Below, one piece after another: positions 1-8,499 of a stretch of 64,000 bases of DNA (the stretch's first letter is position 1; the number at the start of each line of letters is the position of its first letter). The position numbers and the translations under genes are program-made. The stretch lies in NCBI RefSeq assembly GCF_963665245.1, contig NZ_OY762267.1, forward strand, positions 124,001 through 188,000, in the 5' to 3' direction. The notes under the pieces were generated by a model. The model had not been told where the DNA came from and did no database searches. It was given only the letters and a program-made list of their open reading frames with translations. The DNA comes from an uncultured Paludibaculum sp. (GTDB lineage: Bacteria; Acidobacteriota; Terriglobia; Bryobacterales; Bryobacteraceae).

Positions 1-83
1 CCTTGACTCCACCCGCTACCGTAAAACTAGGTCCGGCTGTTATCCCGAACCGAGATTTTCACAAATAGGAAGGGAATTTACCC

Positions 84-782
84 ATGGCATCACCAGCTCA
101 GTTTGCCGCGAACCGCGCGAACGCCCAGCGCTCCACCGGACCCACCTCCCCCGAGGGCAAGGCTCGCTCCGCCCGCAACGCCCGCAGTCACGGCCTCACC
201 TCCACCAAGCTCGAAATCTCGGAGAGCGACCGCCCGGTCTTCGATCGGCTCGAAGCCAATCTCCGCGCCGAAACCGCACCCGCCACCTGCCTCGAGGAAG
301 AGATCTTCCACCGCATTCTGGCCCACACCTGGAACCTCGCCCGCATCGAAAACTTCGAATCCAACATCCTTGCCGAAACGGACCCATTCGCCGAGCCCGG
401 CCCCGAAGCCGCCAACCTCGACCGTTTCGCCCGCTACCGCCGAGACCTCGAACGCTCCCTCTACCGCGCCATCGCCGAGCTCCGCAAGCTCCAAACCGAG
501 CGCGCCGCCCTCTTCCAACAGCACACTCCGGCCATCGAGGCCATCCTGGAATCCACGCCGCTGGCCGAAGTCACGCGGTTGACGAAACAGACCCAATCGC
601 TCTTTGACCCCCACCAGGCCTTTGAAACCAAACAGCGTTTCACCGGCGGCCGCGACAACGCCATCGCCGCCAACAAAGCCTTCCAGGAAGAGATGGACCG
701 GCGCGAGGCCGCCCATCCGGCGCCCGCCCACATCCGCCGCTTCCAGGACCAACAGGCCGTCGTCAGCGCCTGCGGTCTCTAG
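84..782 (+). CDS. NAQRSTGP-motif hypothetical protein
   Basis: This is a soluble 232-residue protein of unknown function. The start is supported by a strong purine-rich ribosome site (AGGAAGGGA, 67-75) nine bases before the ATG. Residues 9-40 carry the pattern NRANAQRSTGP, then SPEGKARSARNA, then HGL. I know this pattern as the N-terminal signature of an uncharacterised family that often occurs in many copies in acidobacterial and planctomycete genomes. The rest is predicted helical and charged, rich in Arg, Glu and Ala, with no signal peptide or membrane segment. The gene stands alone, with a 313-bp hairpin-rich spacer after it. Function is unknown; multi-copy behaviour is known for the family but cannot be seen here. 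Confidence 0.8.
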   Translation: MASPAQFAANRANAQRSTGPTSPEGKARSARNARSHGLTSTKLEISESDRPVFDRLEANLRAETAPATCLEEEIFHRILAHTWNLARIENFESNILAETDPFAEPGPEAANLDRFARYRRDLERSLYRAIAELRKLQTERAALFQQHTPAIEAILESTPLAEVTRLTKQTQSLFDPHQAFETKQRFTGGRDNAIAANKAFQEEMDRREAAHPAPAHIRRFQDQQAVVSACGL

Positions 783-890
783 AACGCTTTCATCGCCCAT
801 TGCCCCGGAAATACCAGGTTGCCCTGTGATCCCATCGATCTTTGAATCTTGAATCTTAGTCGCGCGCGGACGCCCAACGGCTTTCGCATC

Positions 891-961
891 GCTTGCGGGC
901 GCGTTCACGGGGTGCGGAAGCCCCAACGCCCGCAAGCAGAGGGCGTGGACCCTCACCCTCT
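891..961. repeat. Tandem hairpins in the 783-1095 spacer (REP-like)
   Basis: The 313-bp gap between two plus-strand genes holds a perfect 11-bp inverted repeat (GCTTGCGGGCG at 891-901, CGCCCGCAAGC at 927-937). It encloses a smaller GGGG/CCCC pair (909-912/921-924). A second stem follows at once (AGAGGG 938-943, CCCTCT 956-961). No T-run follows, so this is not a classical terminator; a repetitive extragenic palindrome is the simplest reading. Just upstream, TTTGAATC/TTGAATC is repeated at about 841-856. I see no gene in this spacer. Confidence 0.5.
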
Positions 962-1095
962 CTGCGCCGTAGCTCCGAACTCACAGCGCGCTTGACCTGG
1001 GCGATATCTGCTGATAGGCTGCTCTCAGCATATCGACTAGATAGTGCATAAATATTCCATCACGCTCAATCGTCGCCGGATGAGAGGTCTCTTTC

Positions 1096-2607
1096 ATGTC
1101 CAATCAACGTCCATCTTTGTCGCGCCGGGAACTGCACACGGGTCTGCTCGGACTGGCCTCCGCCGCTTTGGCGCCGGCACAGACCGGCTCCACCGTCCAG
1201 CGATGGGATCGCTTTGAAGCGTCGTGGAGTGGGCCTTCCAGCGGCAATCCATTCCGGGATGTCCAATTGCGCGCCCGGTTCAGCATCGGGCACCGCACGG
1301 TAGAGGTGAGCGGGTTCTACGACGGCAACGGCCAGTACAAGGTGCGGTTCATGCCCGACACACTGGGCGCGTGGACCTTCGTCACCAGCAGCAATAGCGG
1401 TGCGTTGGACGGCAAGACCGGCGGGTTCACCTGTGTAGCCCCAGCGGCCGGCAACCACGGCCCTGTCGGCGTAAGCCACACCTGGCACTTCTCGTACGCT
1501 GACGGCACGCCCTACAAGCCCCTGGGCACCACATGCTACGCGTGGAGTCATCAGACGGACGCACTCGAGGAGCAGACCCTGGCGACGCTACGCTCCGGGC
1601 CCTTCAACAAGATGCGCATGTGCGTCTTTCCGAAGGACTATGTCTACAACAAGAACGAACCGCCGTTCTATCCGTTTCCCCGCGAGAATGGGAAGAACGA
1701 CTTCAGCCGGTTCGTGCCCGAGTATTTCCAGCATCAGGAAAGACGCATCGCGCAGTTGATGGCGATGGGCATTGAAGCCGACCTGATCCTCTTCCATCCT
1801 TACGACCGCTGGGGCTACAAGGTGATGCCACCCGAAGTCGACGACGCCTATCTGCGGTACCTGGTCGCCCGCCTGTCGTCATTCCGCAACGTCTGGTGGT
1901 CGATGGCGAATGAGTGGGACTTCGTGAAGGAGAAGAAGGTCTCCGACTGGGACCGTTACTTCCAGATCGTCCAGGAAACCGACCCGTATCAGCATCCGCG
2001 CTCCATCCACAATGGTTCTGTGCTCTACGACCACGGCAAGCCGTGGGTGACGCACACCTCCATTCAGGGCGACGACTTCTCGAAGACCGAGGAGTGGCTG
2101 CGCACCTACAAGAAACCGGTCATTTTCGACGAGTGCAAGTATGAGGGCAACATTCCCCGGCGTTGGGGCAATATCTCCGGTCACGAGATGATGCGGCGCT
2201 TCTGGCTGGCCACTGTGAACGGAGCCTATGGTGGTCACGGCGAGACCTTCCTGAATGAGGAAGAGGTGCTGTGGTGGTCGAAGGGCGGCGTGCTGCATGG
2301 CGAGAGCCCGCAACGCATCGCCTTCCTCCGCAGGATCCTGGACGAGAGCCCTGCCCAGGGCCTGAATCCGCTGCCGAATCAGAAGTACCCGTGCGCCGCG
2401 CGCGAGAACGAGTACTACCTCTACTTCTACGACCTGCATCAACCGGCCGAGATGGATTACGAACTGCCGGAACAGGTGAGTTTCCAGGCGGACCTCATTG
2501 ATCCCTGGGCCATGACCATCCAACCGTTGCCCGGCACGCACCGCGGCAAGTTCACTCTGAAGCTGCCCGGCAAGCCGTATCAGGCGATGCGCTTCCGCAA
2601 GGCCTGA
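1096..2607 (+). CDS. Tat-exported DUF5060/DUF4038-type glycoside hydrolase
   Basis: This 503-residue protein is probably an exported glycosidase. The N-terminus has a twin-arginine motif (SRRELHTGLLG, residues 9-19) followed by an Ala-rich hydrophobic stretch ending near APAQ. Residues 35-115 resemble the DUF5060 beta-sandwich (RWDRFEASW, then VEVSGFYDG). Residues 127-400 resemble the DUF4038 TIM barrel (GTPYKPLGTTCYAW). Two acidic residues fit clan GH-A positions: Glu273 in SMANEWDF as acid/base and Glu346 in VIFDECKYEG as nucleophile. The C-terminus looks like the small DUF5605-type beta domain. Relatives act on plant or microbial polysaccharides, but the substrate cannot be told from sequence. 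It precedes two exported metallo-hydrolase-fold genes and may share a catabolic role with them. Confidence 0.85.
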   Translation: MSNQRPSLSRRELHTGLLGLASAALAPAQTGSTVQRWDRFEASWSGPSSGNPFRDVQLRARFSIGHRTVEVSGFYDGNGQYKVRFMPDTLGAWTFVTSSNSGALDGKTGGFTCVAPAAGNHGPVGVSHTWHFSYADGTPYKPLGTTCYAWSHQTDALEEQTLATLRSGPFNKMRMCVFPKDYVYNKNEPPFYPFPRENGKNDFSRFVPEYFQHQERRIAQLMAMGIEADLILFHPYDRWGYKVMPPEVDDAYLRYLVARLSSFRNVWWSMANEWDFVKEKKVSDWDRYFQIVQETDPYQHPRSIHNGSVLYDHGKPWVTHTSIQGDDFSKTEEWLRTYKKPVIFDECKYEGNIPRRWGNISGHEMMRRFWLATVNGAYGGHGETFLNEEEVLWWSKGGVLHGESPQRIAFLRRILDESPAQGLNPLPNQKYPCAARENEYYLYFYDLHQPAEMDYELPEQVSFQADLIDPWAMTIQPLPGTHRGKFTLKLPGKPYQAMRFRKA

Positions 2608-2730
2608 GTCGCCGGCAGCGTGCTATCATTGCCCATTCGGTCCCGCGCCGGACCGTTGACACTACCTCCACGCTGAACCACCACAGCCTCGCCGCTTGAA
2701 TCTCTGTCTCCCCCACTTTGAGAGGTGACC

Positions 2731-3726
2731 ATGCGACTCCTGTGGCCGTCCCTGGCGGTGGTGCTGCTTCTGTATCCAGCGCTCGCCGAGGAACACAACT
2801 ACCAACTGGCCGGCCCCGCTCCTGGCAGCATCCGCTTTAAGTGGATCCACGGTTCCATCTGCGCGGCCACCAATCGCGATCCGCGCGTCCAGGCCGTGAT
2901 GTACAACGAGGATACTTACATCCTGCGCGAGAACATCGCGATCCACTACGATGCGCCGTTCACCTATCTGCTCATGGGCAACAAGGGCGCACTGCTGGTC
3001 GATACAGGCGCCACGGAGGAAGCGGAATACTACCCGCTACGCGCCACCGTGGACGCCATCCTGAAGCGTTGGGGCGACCTGCGCGGCAAGACCGATCTGC
3101 CTCTCACCGTGGTGCTCACCTCGCCGGAATACCTGTCCGAGAATCAGGGCTATCGGCAATTCGTAAACCGCCCCAACACGACGCTGGTGCCCCTGGATCT
3201 GGCCAAGATGAAGGCCTTCTATGGCCTCACGGATTCGTGGCCAAATGGCACGGGCAGGATCGACCTCGGCGGCCGCATCATCACCGTTATCCCGACCCCC
3301 GGCGCTCACAAGGATGGCGTCACGTTCTACGACTCCTACAACGGCTTCCTGCTTACCGGCCACCTGCTGTTTCCCGGCCGCGTCATGATCTCCAACGACG
3401 CGGACTATGTCGCCTCGCTGACACGTCTCAAGGAGTTCTCCGCGCAGCACCCGGTGAAGTGGGTACTGGGCAGCCAAATCGACATGAAGTTCCTGCCCGG
3501 CGTCGAGTACATGCGGCTGATTCGCTACAAGCCCGACGAACACCTGCTGCAACTGGAGCCGACGGCTCTGCAAGAAGCACTGGCCACCGCGACGCGCATG
3601 CTGGGCAAGCCGGAGGTGGCCATCCTGGCTGACTTCACGATGCGCAATCGTGTCGGTCCCGATGAGCGGCCAGGCCGAAGGCCGGCCAACCTGCCGCGCA
3701 TCCCGCAGTTGCCGAACCTACGTTGA
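2731..3726 (+). CDS. Exported metallo-beta-lactamase-fold protein lacking metal ligands
   Basis: This 331-residue protein has a clear Sec signal peptide (MRLLWPSLAVVLLLYPALAEE). I chose ATG 2731 over an in-frame GTG six bases upstream because AGAGG lies five bases before it and the signal peptide then begins correctly. It aligns along its length with the next gene (shared WIHGS, RPNT, DLGGR and TG blocks) and so has the metallo-beta-lactamase fold. The metal-binding residues are gone: the HxHxDH site reads PEYLSE (residues 132-137), the third-ligand histidine is Ala192, the bridging Asp is His211 and the last His is Gln249. It is therefore probably non-catalytic or uses a different site. Nine bases separate it from the active-looking paralogue, so co-expression and perhaps complex formation are likely. 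Confidence 0.8.
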   Translation: MRLLWPSLAVVLLLYPALAEEHNYQLAGPAPGSIRFKWIHGSICAATNRDPRVQAVMYNEDTYILRENIAIHYDAPFTYLLMGNKGALLVDTGATEEAEYYPLRATVDAILKRWGDLRGKTDLPLTVVLTSPEYLSENQGYRQFVNRPNTTLVPLDLAKMKAFYGLTDSWPNGTGRIDLGGRIITVIPTPGAHKDGVTFYDSYNGFLLTGHLLFPGRVMISNDADYVASLTRLKEFSAQHPVKWVLGSQIDMKFLPGVEYMRLIRYKPDEHLLQLEPTALQEALATATRMLGKPEVAILADFTMRNRVGPDERPGRRPANLPRIPQLPNLR

Positions 3727-3735
3727 GGAGCCGCC

Positions 3736-4689
3736 ATGAAGATCTCCGCCCTGCTCATCTGCCTGCTGCCGGCGCTGTATGGCGCGCAGCCTCCGCGTAT
3801 CGATTTCACGTCGAATCTGCCGGCCAAGGGGACATTCCCCAAGGTCTGGATCCACGGCTCGAAATCGCTGCTGGACAACCACGATCCGCCGGTGCAGGTG
3901 CACTGGTTCAACGAGCACACCGTAGTCATGCGCGAGAACAAGGCCTACAACTACGAGGCCGCGTTCATGTATCTCTACTTCGGAAACGACCGGGCCATTC
4001 TGCTGGATCAGGGCTCGACCGCGCTGCGCTCGGAGTGGCCCCTGCGCGATGTCGTCGACAAGGTGATCGCGGAATGGTGCCGCAAACACGGTCGCCAGGA
4101 CATCCCCCTGGTGCTCGCCTTCAGCCATCTGCACGGCGATCACTGGGCGGCTCAGAATCAGTTCATCGACCGTCCCAATACGCGCATCATGGGCCTGACG
4201 CACGAAGAGATGGTGGGCTTCTGGGGCATGAAGAACTATCCGGAAGAGCGCGTGGAGTTCGACCTCGGCGGACGCAAGCTGCTCATCTGGGGCAGTCCGG
4301 GGCATGTCGAGGACGAGTTCGCCTACTACGACACCTATACACAGATCCTCTTCACCGGTGACATGTTCTATCGCGGCTACTGCTACATCACCTACTGGGA
4401 CAAATGGATGGACAGCATGGCCCGACTGATGCAGTTTGCGGACAAATTCCCGATTGCGTATGTCGTCGGTTGTCATGTGGAGATGAAGAAGGACGGCTCG
4501 TTCTTCACCTACGGCACCACCTATCAACCGGACGAGGCACCCGTTCAGATGGACCTGGCGATGCTGCGCCGCACCTACGAGTTCGCGAAGAAGATCACAA
4601 AGCCCGGCGTCTTCTTCACGGGCGATGTCTATCTCTGCAATCAGACGAGAATGACGAGCACGCTGGATGTGAACCCTTACGTGTACTGA
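3736..4689 (+). CDS. Exported metallo-beta-lactamase-fold hydrolase
   Basis: This 317-residue Sec-exported protein (MKISALLICLLPALYGAQ) has an intact binuclear metal site. HLHGDH lies at residues 131-136, His190 in SPGH, Asp209 in FTGD and His247 in VVGCHVE. GAGGAG lies a few bases before the start. The family includes lactamases, lactonases, alkylsulfatases and glyoxalase II; nothing here fixes the substrate. The upstream gene is a paralogue without these ligands, and the pair follows a predicted glycosidase. A 7-bp inverted repeat lies just after the stop codon. Confidence is high for the fold and metal site and low for the substrate. Confidence 0.85.
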   Translation: MKISALLICLLPALYGAQPPRIDFTSNLPAKGTFPKVWIHGSKSLLDNHDPPVQVHWFNEHTVVMRENKAYNYEAAFMYLYFGNDRAILLDQGSTALRSEWPLRDVVDKVIAEWCRKHGRQDIPLVLAFSHLHGDHWAAQNQFIDRPNTRIMGLTHEEMVGFWGMKNYPEERVEFDLGGRKLLIWGSPGHVEDEFAYYDTYTQILFTGDMFYRGYCYITYWDKWMDSMARLMQFADKFPIAYVVGCHVEMKKDGSFFTYGTTYQPDEAPVQMDLAMLRRTYEFAKKITKPGVFFTGDVYLCNQTRMTSTLDVNPYVY

Positions 4690-4701
4690 GCCCGGAGCCA
4701 T

Positions 4702-4728
4702 ACCGGCCCATCCCACCATCCGGCCGGT
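4702..4728 (+). terminator. Possible weak hairpin terminator
   Basis: A perfect 7-bp stem (ACCGGCC 4702-4708, GGCCGGT 4722-4728) with a 13-base loop lies 13 bases after a stop codon. It is followed only by TTCGTC and no real T-run, so intrinsic termination would be weak. It may instead be a transcript-stabilising hairpin. Confidence 0.3.
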
Positions 4729-4806
4729 TCGTCAAACATTCGACTGTCCGTCGTCGGGCCTGAGCTATCCTACGGGTTTCAGCAGCGACGCGCGAATTCA
4801 AGTCCC

Positions 4807-5985
4807 GTGCCGATGAATCCCACAATCCGGCTCGTCCTCCGGCGTCAACTGGCCTGCTTCCTCGCCTGGACACTGCTGGGCCTCTTCATGTTCAGCCAGG
4901 GCATGGTGCAGAAGACCGTTTCAAACGACCCCAACCCCTGGTGGCACCATCTGACGGGCTGGCTGGTGGGCGTCTGGACATGGTTCCTGATGACGCCGAT
5001 TGTTCTTTGGCTGGGCCGCCGTCTTCCCTTGGAACGGCGCTACTGGCTGCGCCGCGCCATCGCCCACACAGCTCTGGCCGTGTGCATCGCTCTCCTGCAA
5101 CTCTCACTGGAAGCCGCCATCGTGTACTGGATCGGAGTCTTCCCCCAATACATGACCAGCTACATCGGCACGTTGGCGTTCCTGCTAATCATCGGATTTC
5201 ACCAGGGCATGCTCACTTACTGGTCGGTCATCGCCGCGCAGCACGGCTTCGCCTGGTACCGCCGCTACGAGGAACGCAAGCAGGAGGCTCTACGGCTGGA
5301 GTTACGGTCGTCCCAGTTGGAGGGGCAACTCGTGCAGGCCCGCCTGGGTGCCCTCAAGATGCAGCTACAGCCGCATTTTCTCTTCAATACACTGAACGCC
5401 ATCATGGTCCTGGTGCGACAGCAGAAGGGCCGCGAGGCGGAGGAGATGCTGGGCCGGTTGAGCGACCTGCTGCGCTGCGTGCTCGACGACGTGGACGCCC
5501 AGGAGATCCCGCTGCGGCGCGAACTGGAGTACCTGCAGATCTATCTCTCCATCGAGCAGGTGCGGTTCCAGGACCGGATGAAAGTGGAGGTCGCGGCCGC
5601 GCCGGATGTACTGGACGCCGCCGTTCCCCACATGATTCTCCAGCCCATCGTCGAGAACGCCATCCGGCACGGCATCGGCCGCAGTTCCGACGCCGGCCGC
5701 ATCCAGATCAGCGCCTGTCTTGTGAACGGCCTGCTGGAGCTGAAGGTGAAGAACGACGGTCCGGGCCTTGCACCGGCGGGAGCAAGCCAGACATCCGGCA
5801 TTGGCTTGACCAACACACGCGCACGCCTGGAACAGCTCTATGGCAGCGCCGCGTATCTGTCCGTGCGGAACGCGGCGGACGGTGGCGTGGAAGCCACCAT
5901 CGTTCTGCCCTGCCGCGCCATCGAAACGGAACGAGAAGACGAACGGATGGAGACCCATGCCCTTCACGGCCCTACTGGTGGATGA
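4807..5985 (+). CDS. LytS/YehU-family sensor histidine kinase
   Basis: This 392-residue membrane kinase starts at GTG 4807, with an in-frame ATG six bases later as an alternative. Four or five hydrophobic segments fill residues 10-150, a short coiled region follows, then the His_kinase (PF06580) core with the phospho-acceptor block LQPHFLFNTLNAI near residue 190. The C-terminal HATPase has the N box PIVENAIRHGIG and the G box GIGLTNTRARLEQLYG. No extracytoplasmic sensor domain is evident, so signals are probably sensed in the membrane. The last 29 bp overlap the response regulator gene. The ABC exporter downstream is its likely target, a common arrangement for LytS/LytTR pairs. Confidence 0.9.
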   Translation: MPMNPTIRLVLRRQLACFLAWTLLGLFMFSQGMVQKTVSNDPNPWWHHLTGWLVGVWTWFLMTPIVLWLGRRLPLERRYWLRRAIAHTALAVCIALLQLSLEAAIVYWIGVFPQYMTSYIGTLAFLLIIGFHQGMLTYWSVIAAQHGFAWYRRYEERKQEALRLELRSSQLEGQLVQARLGALKMQLQPHFLFNTLNAIMVLVRQQKGREAEEMLGRLSDLLRCVLDDVDAQEIPLRRELEYLQIYLSIEQVRFQDRMKVEVAAAPDVLDAAVPHMILQPIVENAIRHGIGRSSDAGRIQISACLVNGLLELKVKNDGPGLAPAGASQTSGIGLTNTRARLEQLYGSAAYLSVRNAADGGVEATIVLPCRAIETEREDERMETHALHGPTGG

Positions 5986-6724
5986 CGAGCCGCTGGCGCG
6001 GGAAGGCCTGGCGCTGCTGCTGGCACGCGACCCCGAGACCGTGGCAATCCTGGAAGCACGCAACGGGCGCGAAGCCGTGGAGGCCATCCGCACCCACCGG
6101 CCAGACCTCGTCTTCCTCGATGTCCAGATGCCCGAGATGGACGGATTCGCCGTCGTACAAGAAGTGGGCGCCGGGCAGATGCCGGCGGTCGTCTTCGTCA
6201 CCGCGCACGACAGGTACGCGATCCAGGCATTCGAGATTAACGCCATCGACTATCTGTTGAAACCCGTCACCGAGGAGCGGTTCAGCAAGGCGCTGGCCCG
6301 CGCGAAGGACCATCTGAAGTCCAGGCCGTCCGACGAGGCCAGCCGTCAGATCCTGTCACTGCTCGAGACCATCGCGTCGCCGTCACGTGCGTTGAAACGC
6401 CTGGCGGTGCGGACGGCCGGCAAGACCGTCTTCGTCGACGTCGAGGACATCGACTGGATGGAGGCGGCCGAAAACTATGTGCAACTCCATGCGGGACGAG
6501 TCGAGCATCTGCTGCACGTCACCATGAATACAATCGAGAAGTCGCTCGATCCCGAACTCTTCCTGCGCATCCACCGTTCCGTGATCGTCAACATCAAACG
6601 CATCAAGGAGCTGCAGCCCGTGACGCACGGCGAATACGTGGTCACGCTGACCACCGGCGTCCGGCTGCAATCCAGCCGCATGTACAACGACAAGCTGAAG
6701 GCGCTCGCGGCCAACCCCTTCTGA
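5957..6724 (+). CDS. LytTR-family response regulator
   Basis: This 255-residue DNA-binding regulator is the partner of the preceding kinase. Residues 1-120 form a receiver domain with the acidic pair in LLVDDEPLA, the phospho-acceptor in LVFLDVQMPEMDG and the conserved Lys in YLLKPV. The C-terminal 100 residues match LytTR (VFVDVEDIDWMEAAENYVQLH, split here only by the length limit: it ends near the IHRSVIVNIKRI block). I chose ATG 5957 because it begins directly at the receiver strand, although the frame is open further upstream inside the kinase gene. The 29-bp overlap implies translational coupling. LytTR proteins bind paired direct repeats; I did not find a convincing pair upstream of the ABC genes. 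Confidence 0.9.
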   Translation: MPFTALLVDDEPLAREGLALLLARDPETVAILEARNGREAVEAIRTHRPDLVFLDVQMPEMDGFAVVQEVGAGQMPAVVFVTAHDRYAIQAFEINAIDYLLKPVTEERFSKALARAKDHLKSRPSDEASRQILSLLETIASPSRALKRLAVRTAGKTVFVDVEDIDWMEAAENYVQLHAGRVEHLLHVTMNTIEKSLDPELFLRIHRSVIVNIKRIKELQPVTHGEYVVTLTTGVRLQSSRMYNDKLKALAANPF

Positions 6725-6811
6725 GCGCTACGCCGGTTCGTCCCGCCATTGATCCAGCTGGTCAAAATCGGTTTCTCGTCAACGGCGCGAGGACCGAAAC
6801 TGGATTCCGTG

Positions 6812-7705
6812 ATGAACACTCAGATTCTCGCGGAATTGTCCGGTGTCACCAAGAGGTTTGGAAAAGTCGTGGCGCTCGACGGCCTGACGCTGGAGGTCAT
6901 GCACGGAGAACTATTGGCGGTGCTGGGGCCCAACGGCGCAGGCAAGACAACAGCCATTTCACTGCTACTCGGCCTGCAGCAGCCCGACAAGGGGTCGGCG
7001 CGGTTGTTCGGCCAAGCCCCAGGCGCCATTGAGGCGCGCAGGCAGGTCGGCGTAATGATGCAGGAAGCCGCGCTGCCGCCGGAGTTGCGCGTACGCGAGC
7101 AGATCGACCTCATCGCGAGCTACTACCCCGCCCCGCTCACAGCGGCCGAAGCTATGTCTCTCACCGGCATCCAACCGCTGGCCAACCGGCCGTACGGCGC
7201 GCTCTCAGGGGGACAGAAACGGCAGGTGCAGTTCGCCATCGCCATCGTCGGGCGGCCCCGCCTGCTGTTCCTCGACGAGCCCACTGTGGGCCTCGACCTC
7301 CAGTCGCGCGAGCTTGTATGGGCCACTCTACGCCGGCTGGTGCGTGACGGCTGCTCCATCGTGCTGACCACCCACTACCTGGAAGAAGCCGAGGCGCTGG
7401 CCGACCGCGTGGCCGTCCTCGCCAAAGGCCGTCTCATCGCCACCGGCACAGTGAGTGAGATGCGGGCCCTTGTCGTCCGCAAACGCATCACCTGCCGCAC
7501 CACGTTGCAGGCGGCACAGGTCGCGGAATGGCCGGACGTGCAAACCGTCAATACCGACCACCACGGACTCCACATCACCGCCAGCAACACCGAGAACGTT
7601 GTCAGAAGGCTGCTGGCCGCCGACGAGGACCTGCAGGATCTCGAGGTACAGCGCGCCGGACTCGCCGAGGCGTTCACCGAACTCACACAGGAGGTGGCAC
7701 AATGA
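6812..7705 (+). CDS. ABC-2 type transporter ATP-binding protein
   Basis: This 297-residue cytoplasmic ATPase powers an ABC-2 type exporter. Walker A is GPNGAGKTT, the signature is LSGGQKRQVQF, Walker B is LLFLDEPTVGLD and the switch His is in TTHYLEEAEALA. The C-terminal 80 residues resemble the accessory domain of drug or antibiotic exporter ATPases (CcmA/YbhF group). ATG 6812 is preferred because the ABC core starts right after it; the TTG at 6749 would add a poorly conserved leader. Its stop overlaps the permease start (ATGA), so the two are coupled. The LytS/LytTR pair upstream is the likely regulator. The exported substrate is unknown. Confidence 0.9.
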   Translation: MNTQILAELSGVTKRFGKVVALDGLTLEVMHGELLAVLGPNGAGKTTAISLLLGLQQPDKGSARLFGQAPGAIEARRQVGVMMQEAALPPELRVREQIDLIASYYPAPLTAAEAMSLTGIQPLANRPYGALSGGQKRQVQFAIAIVGRPRLLFLDEPTVGLDLQSRELVWATLRRLVRDGCSIVLTTHYLEEAEALADRVAVLAKGRLIATGTVSEMRALVVRKRITCRTTLQAAQVAEWPDVQTVNTDHHGLHITASNTENVVRRLLAADEDLQDLEVQRAGLAEAFTELTQEVAQ

Positions 7706-8478
7706 GCGCGCCAGCCATCCAGACCCTGGCCATGCCGCCGCGCCGCGTCGTGCGGGCCTACGCGGTGGAGGCGAAGTACGAGTCGCTGCGCATGTTGCGC
7801 GCCCCGTCCTTCGCGGGTCCGTTCCTCCTGCTGCCGGCTGCCCTCTATCTCCTCTTCGCGGTCCTGTTGTTCGGTCCCGAGATCGCCAAGGATCCGAGGA
7901 GCGCGCTCTTTATGTACACCGGCTTTTCCGTGCTCGGCGTGATGGGTCCGGGCCTCTTCGGCTTCGGCATCAGTGTGGCCACGGAACGCGAGCAGGGCCT
8001 GCTGAAACTCAAACGCGCGCTACCCATGCCTCAGGCGGCCGTGCTGCTCGCGAGGATGTTGATGTCGATGTTGTTCGTCGCCATTGTTATGGCCAGCATG
8101 TCGGCGGTCTCTCCCTTCGGCGGCCTGCACCTCAGCGCGTCGCAGTTGATCGCTTTCTCGCTGGTGAATGTGGCTGGGGCCGCGCCTTTCTGCGCTATGG
8201 GCTTCTTTGTCGGATCGCTGGTTTCGGCCAAGGCGGCTCCGGCCTTTGTGAACATTGTGTACCTGCCCATGATCTACCTGTCGGCGATCCTCTTCCCACT
8301 GCCGAAGTCGATGCAGTGGATCGCCGTGCTTTCCCCTGCCTTTCATCTCGATCAGCTTGGCTTGGCGGCCATGGGCGTTGCCAGCTACGGCTCTCCGGCC
8401 GTACACGTGATAGTCCTTGCCGGAGTCACCGTTGTGTTTGCTTTCTTTGCCGTGCGCCGGCTGGCGCGCGTAGGATAA
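7702..8478 (+). CDS. ABC-2 type transporter permease
   Basis: This 258-residue integral membrane protein has six predicted hydrophobic segments after a basic N-terminal stretch. It contains the ABC-2 pattern in which a conserved Glu-Arg (ATEREQGLLKLKRALP) follows the second segment. ATG 7702 overlaps the stop of the ATPase gene, and GGAGGTGG lies just before it, so its start is well defined. It should form a homodimeric channel with the preceding ATPase. No substrate can be inferred; lipid, peptide or drug export are all known for the family. Confidence 0.87.
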   Translation: MSAPAIQTLAMPPRRVVRAYAVEAKYESLRMLRAPSFAGPFLLLPAALYLLFAVLLFGPEIAKDPRSALFMYTGFSVLGVMGPGLFGFGISVATEREQGLLKLKRALPMPQAAVLLARMLMSMLFVAIVMASMSAVSPFGGLHLSASQLIAFSLVNVAGAAPFCAMGFFVGSLVSAKAAPAFVNIVYLPMIYLSAILFPLPKSMQWIAVLSPAFHLDQLGLAAMGVASYGSPAVHVIVLAGVTVVFAFFAVRRLARVG

Positions 8479-8499
8479 CCGCAGACCCAGGAGACGAAC

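Noticed and set aside
3..31. A -35/-10 promoter ahead of the first gene (TTGACT at 3-8)
   Set aside because: The -35-like hexamer is good, but no convincing -10 is at the right distance, and the left side is cut by the window edge.
90..956. Minus-strand ORF across the NAQRSTGP gene
   Set aside because: The Gly/Val-rich product has no recognisable domain, and the plus-strand frame has a strong ribosome site and known motif.
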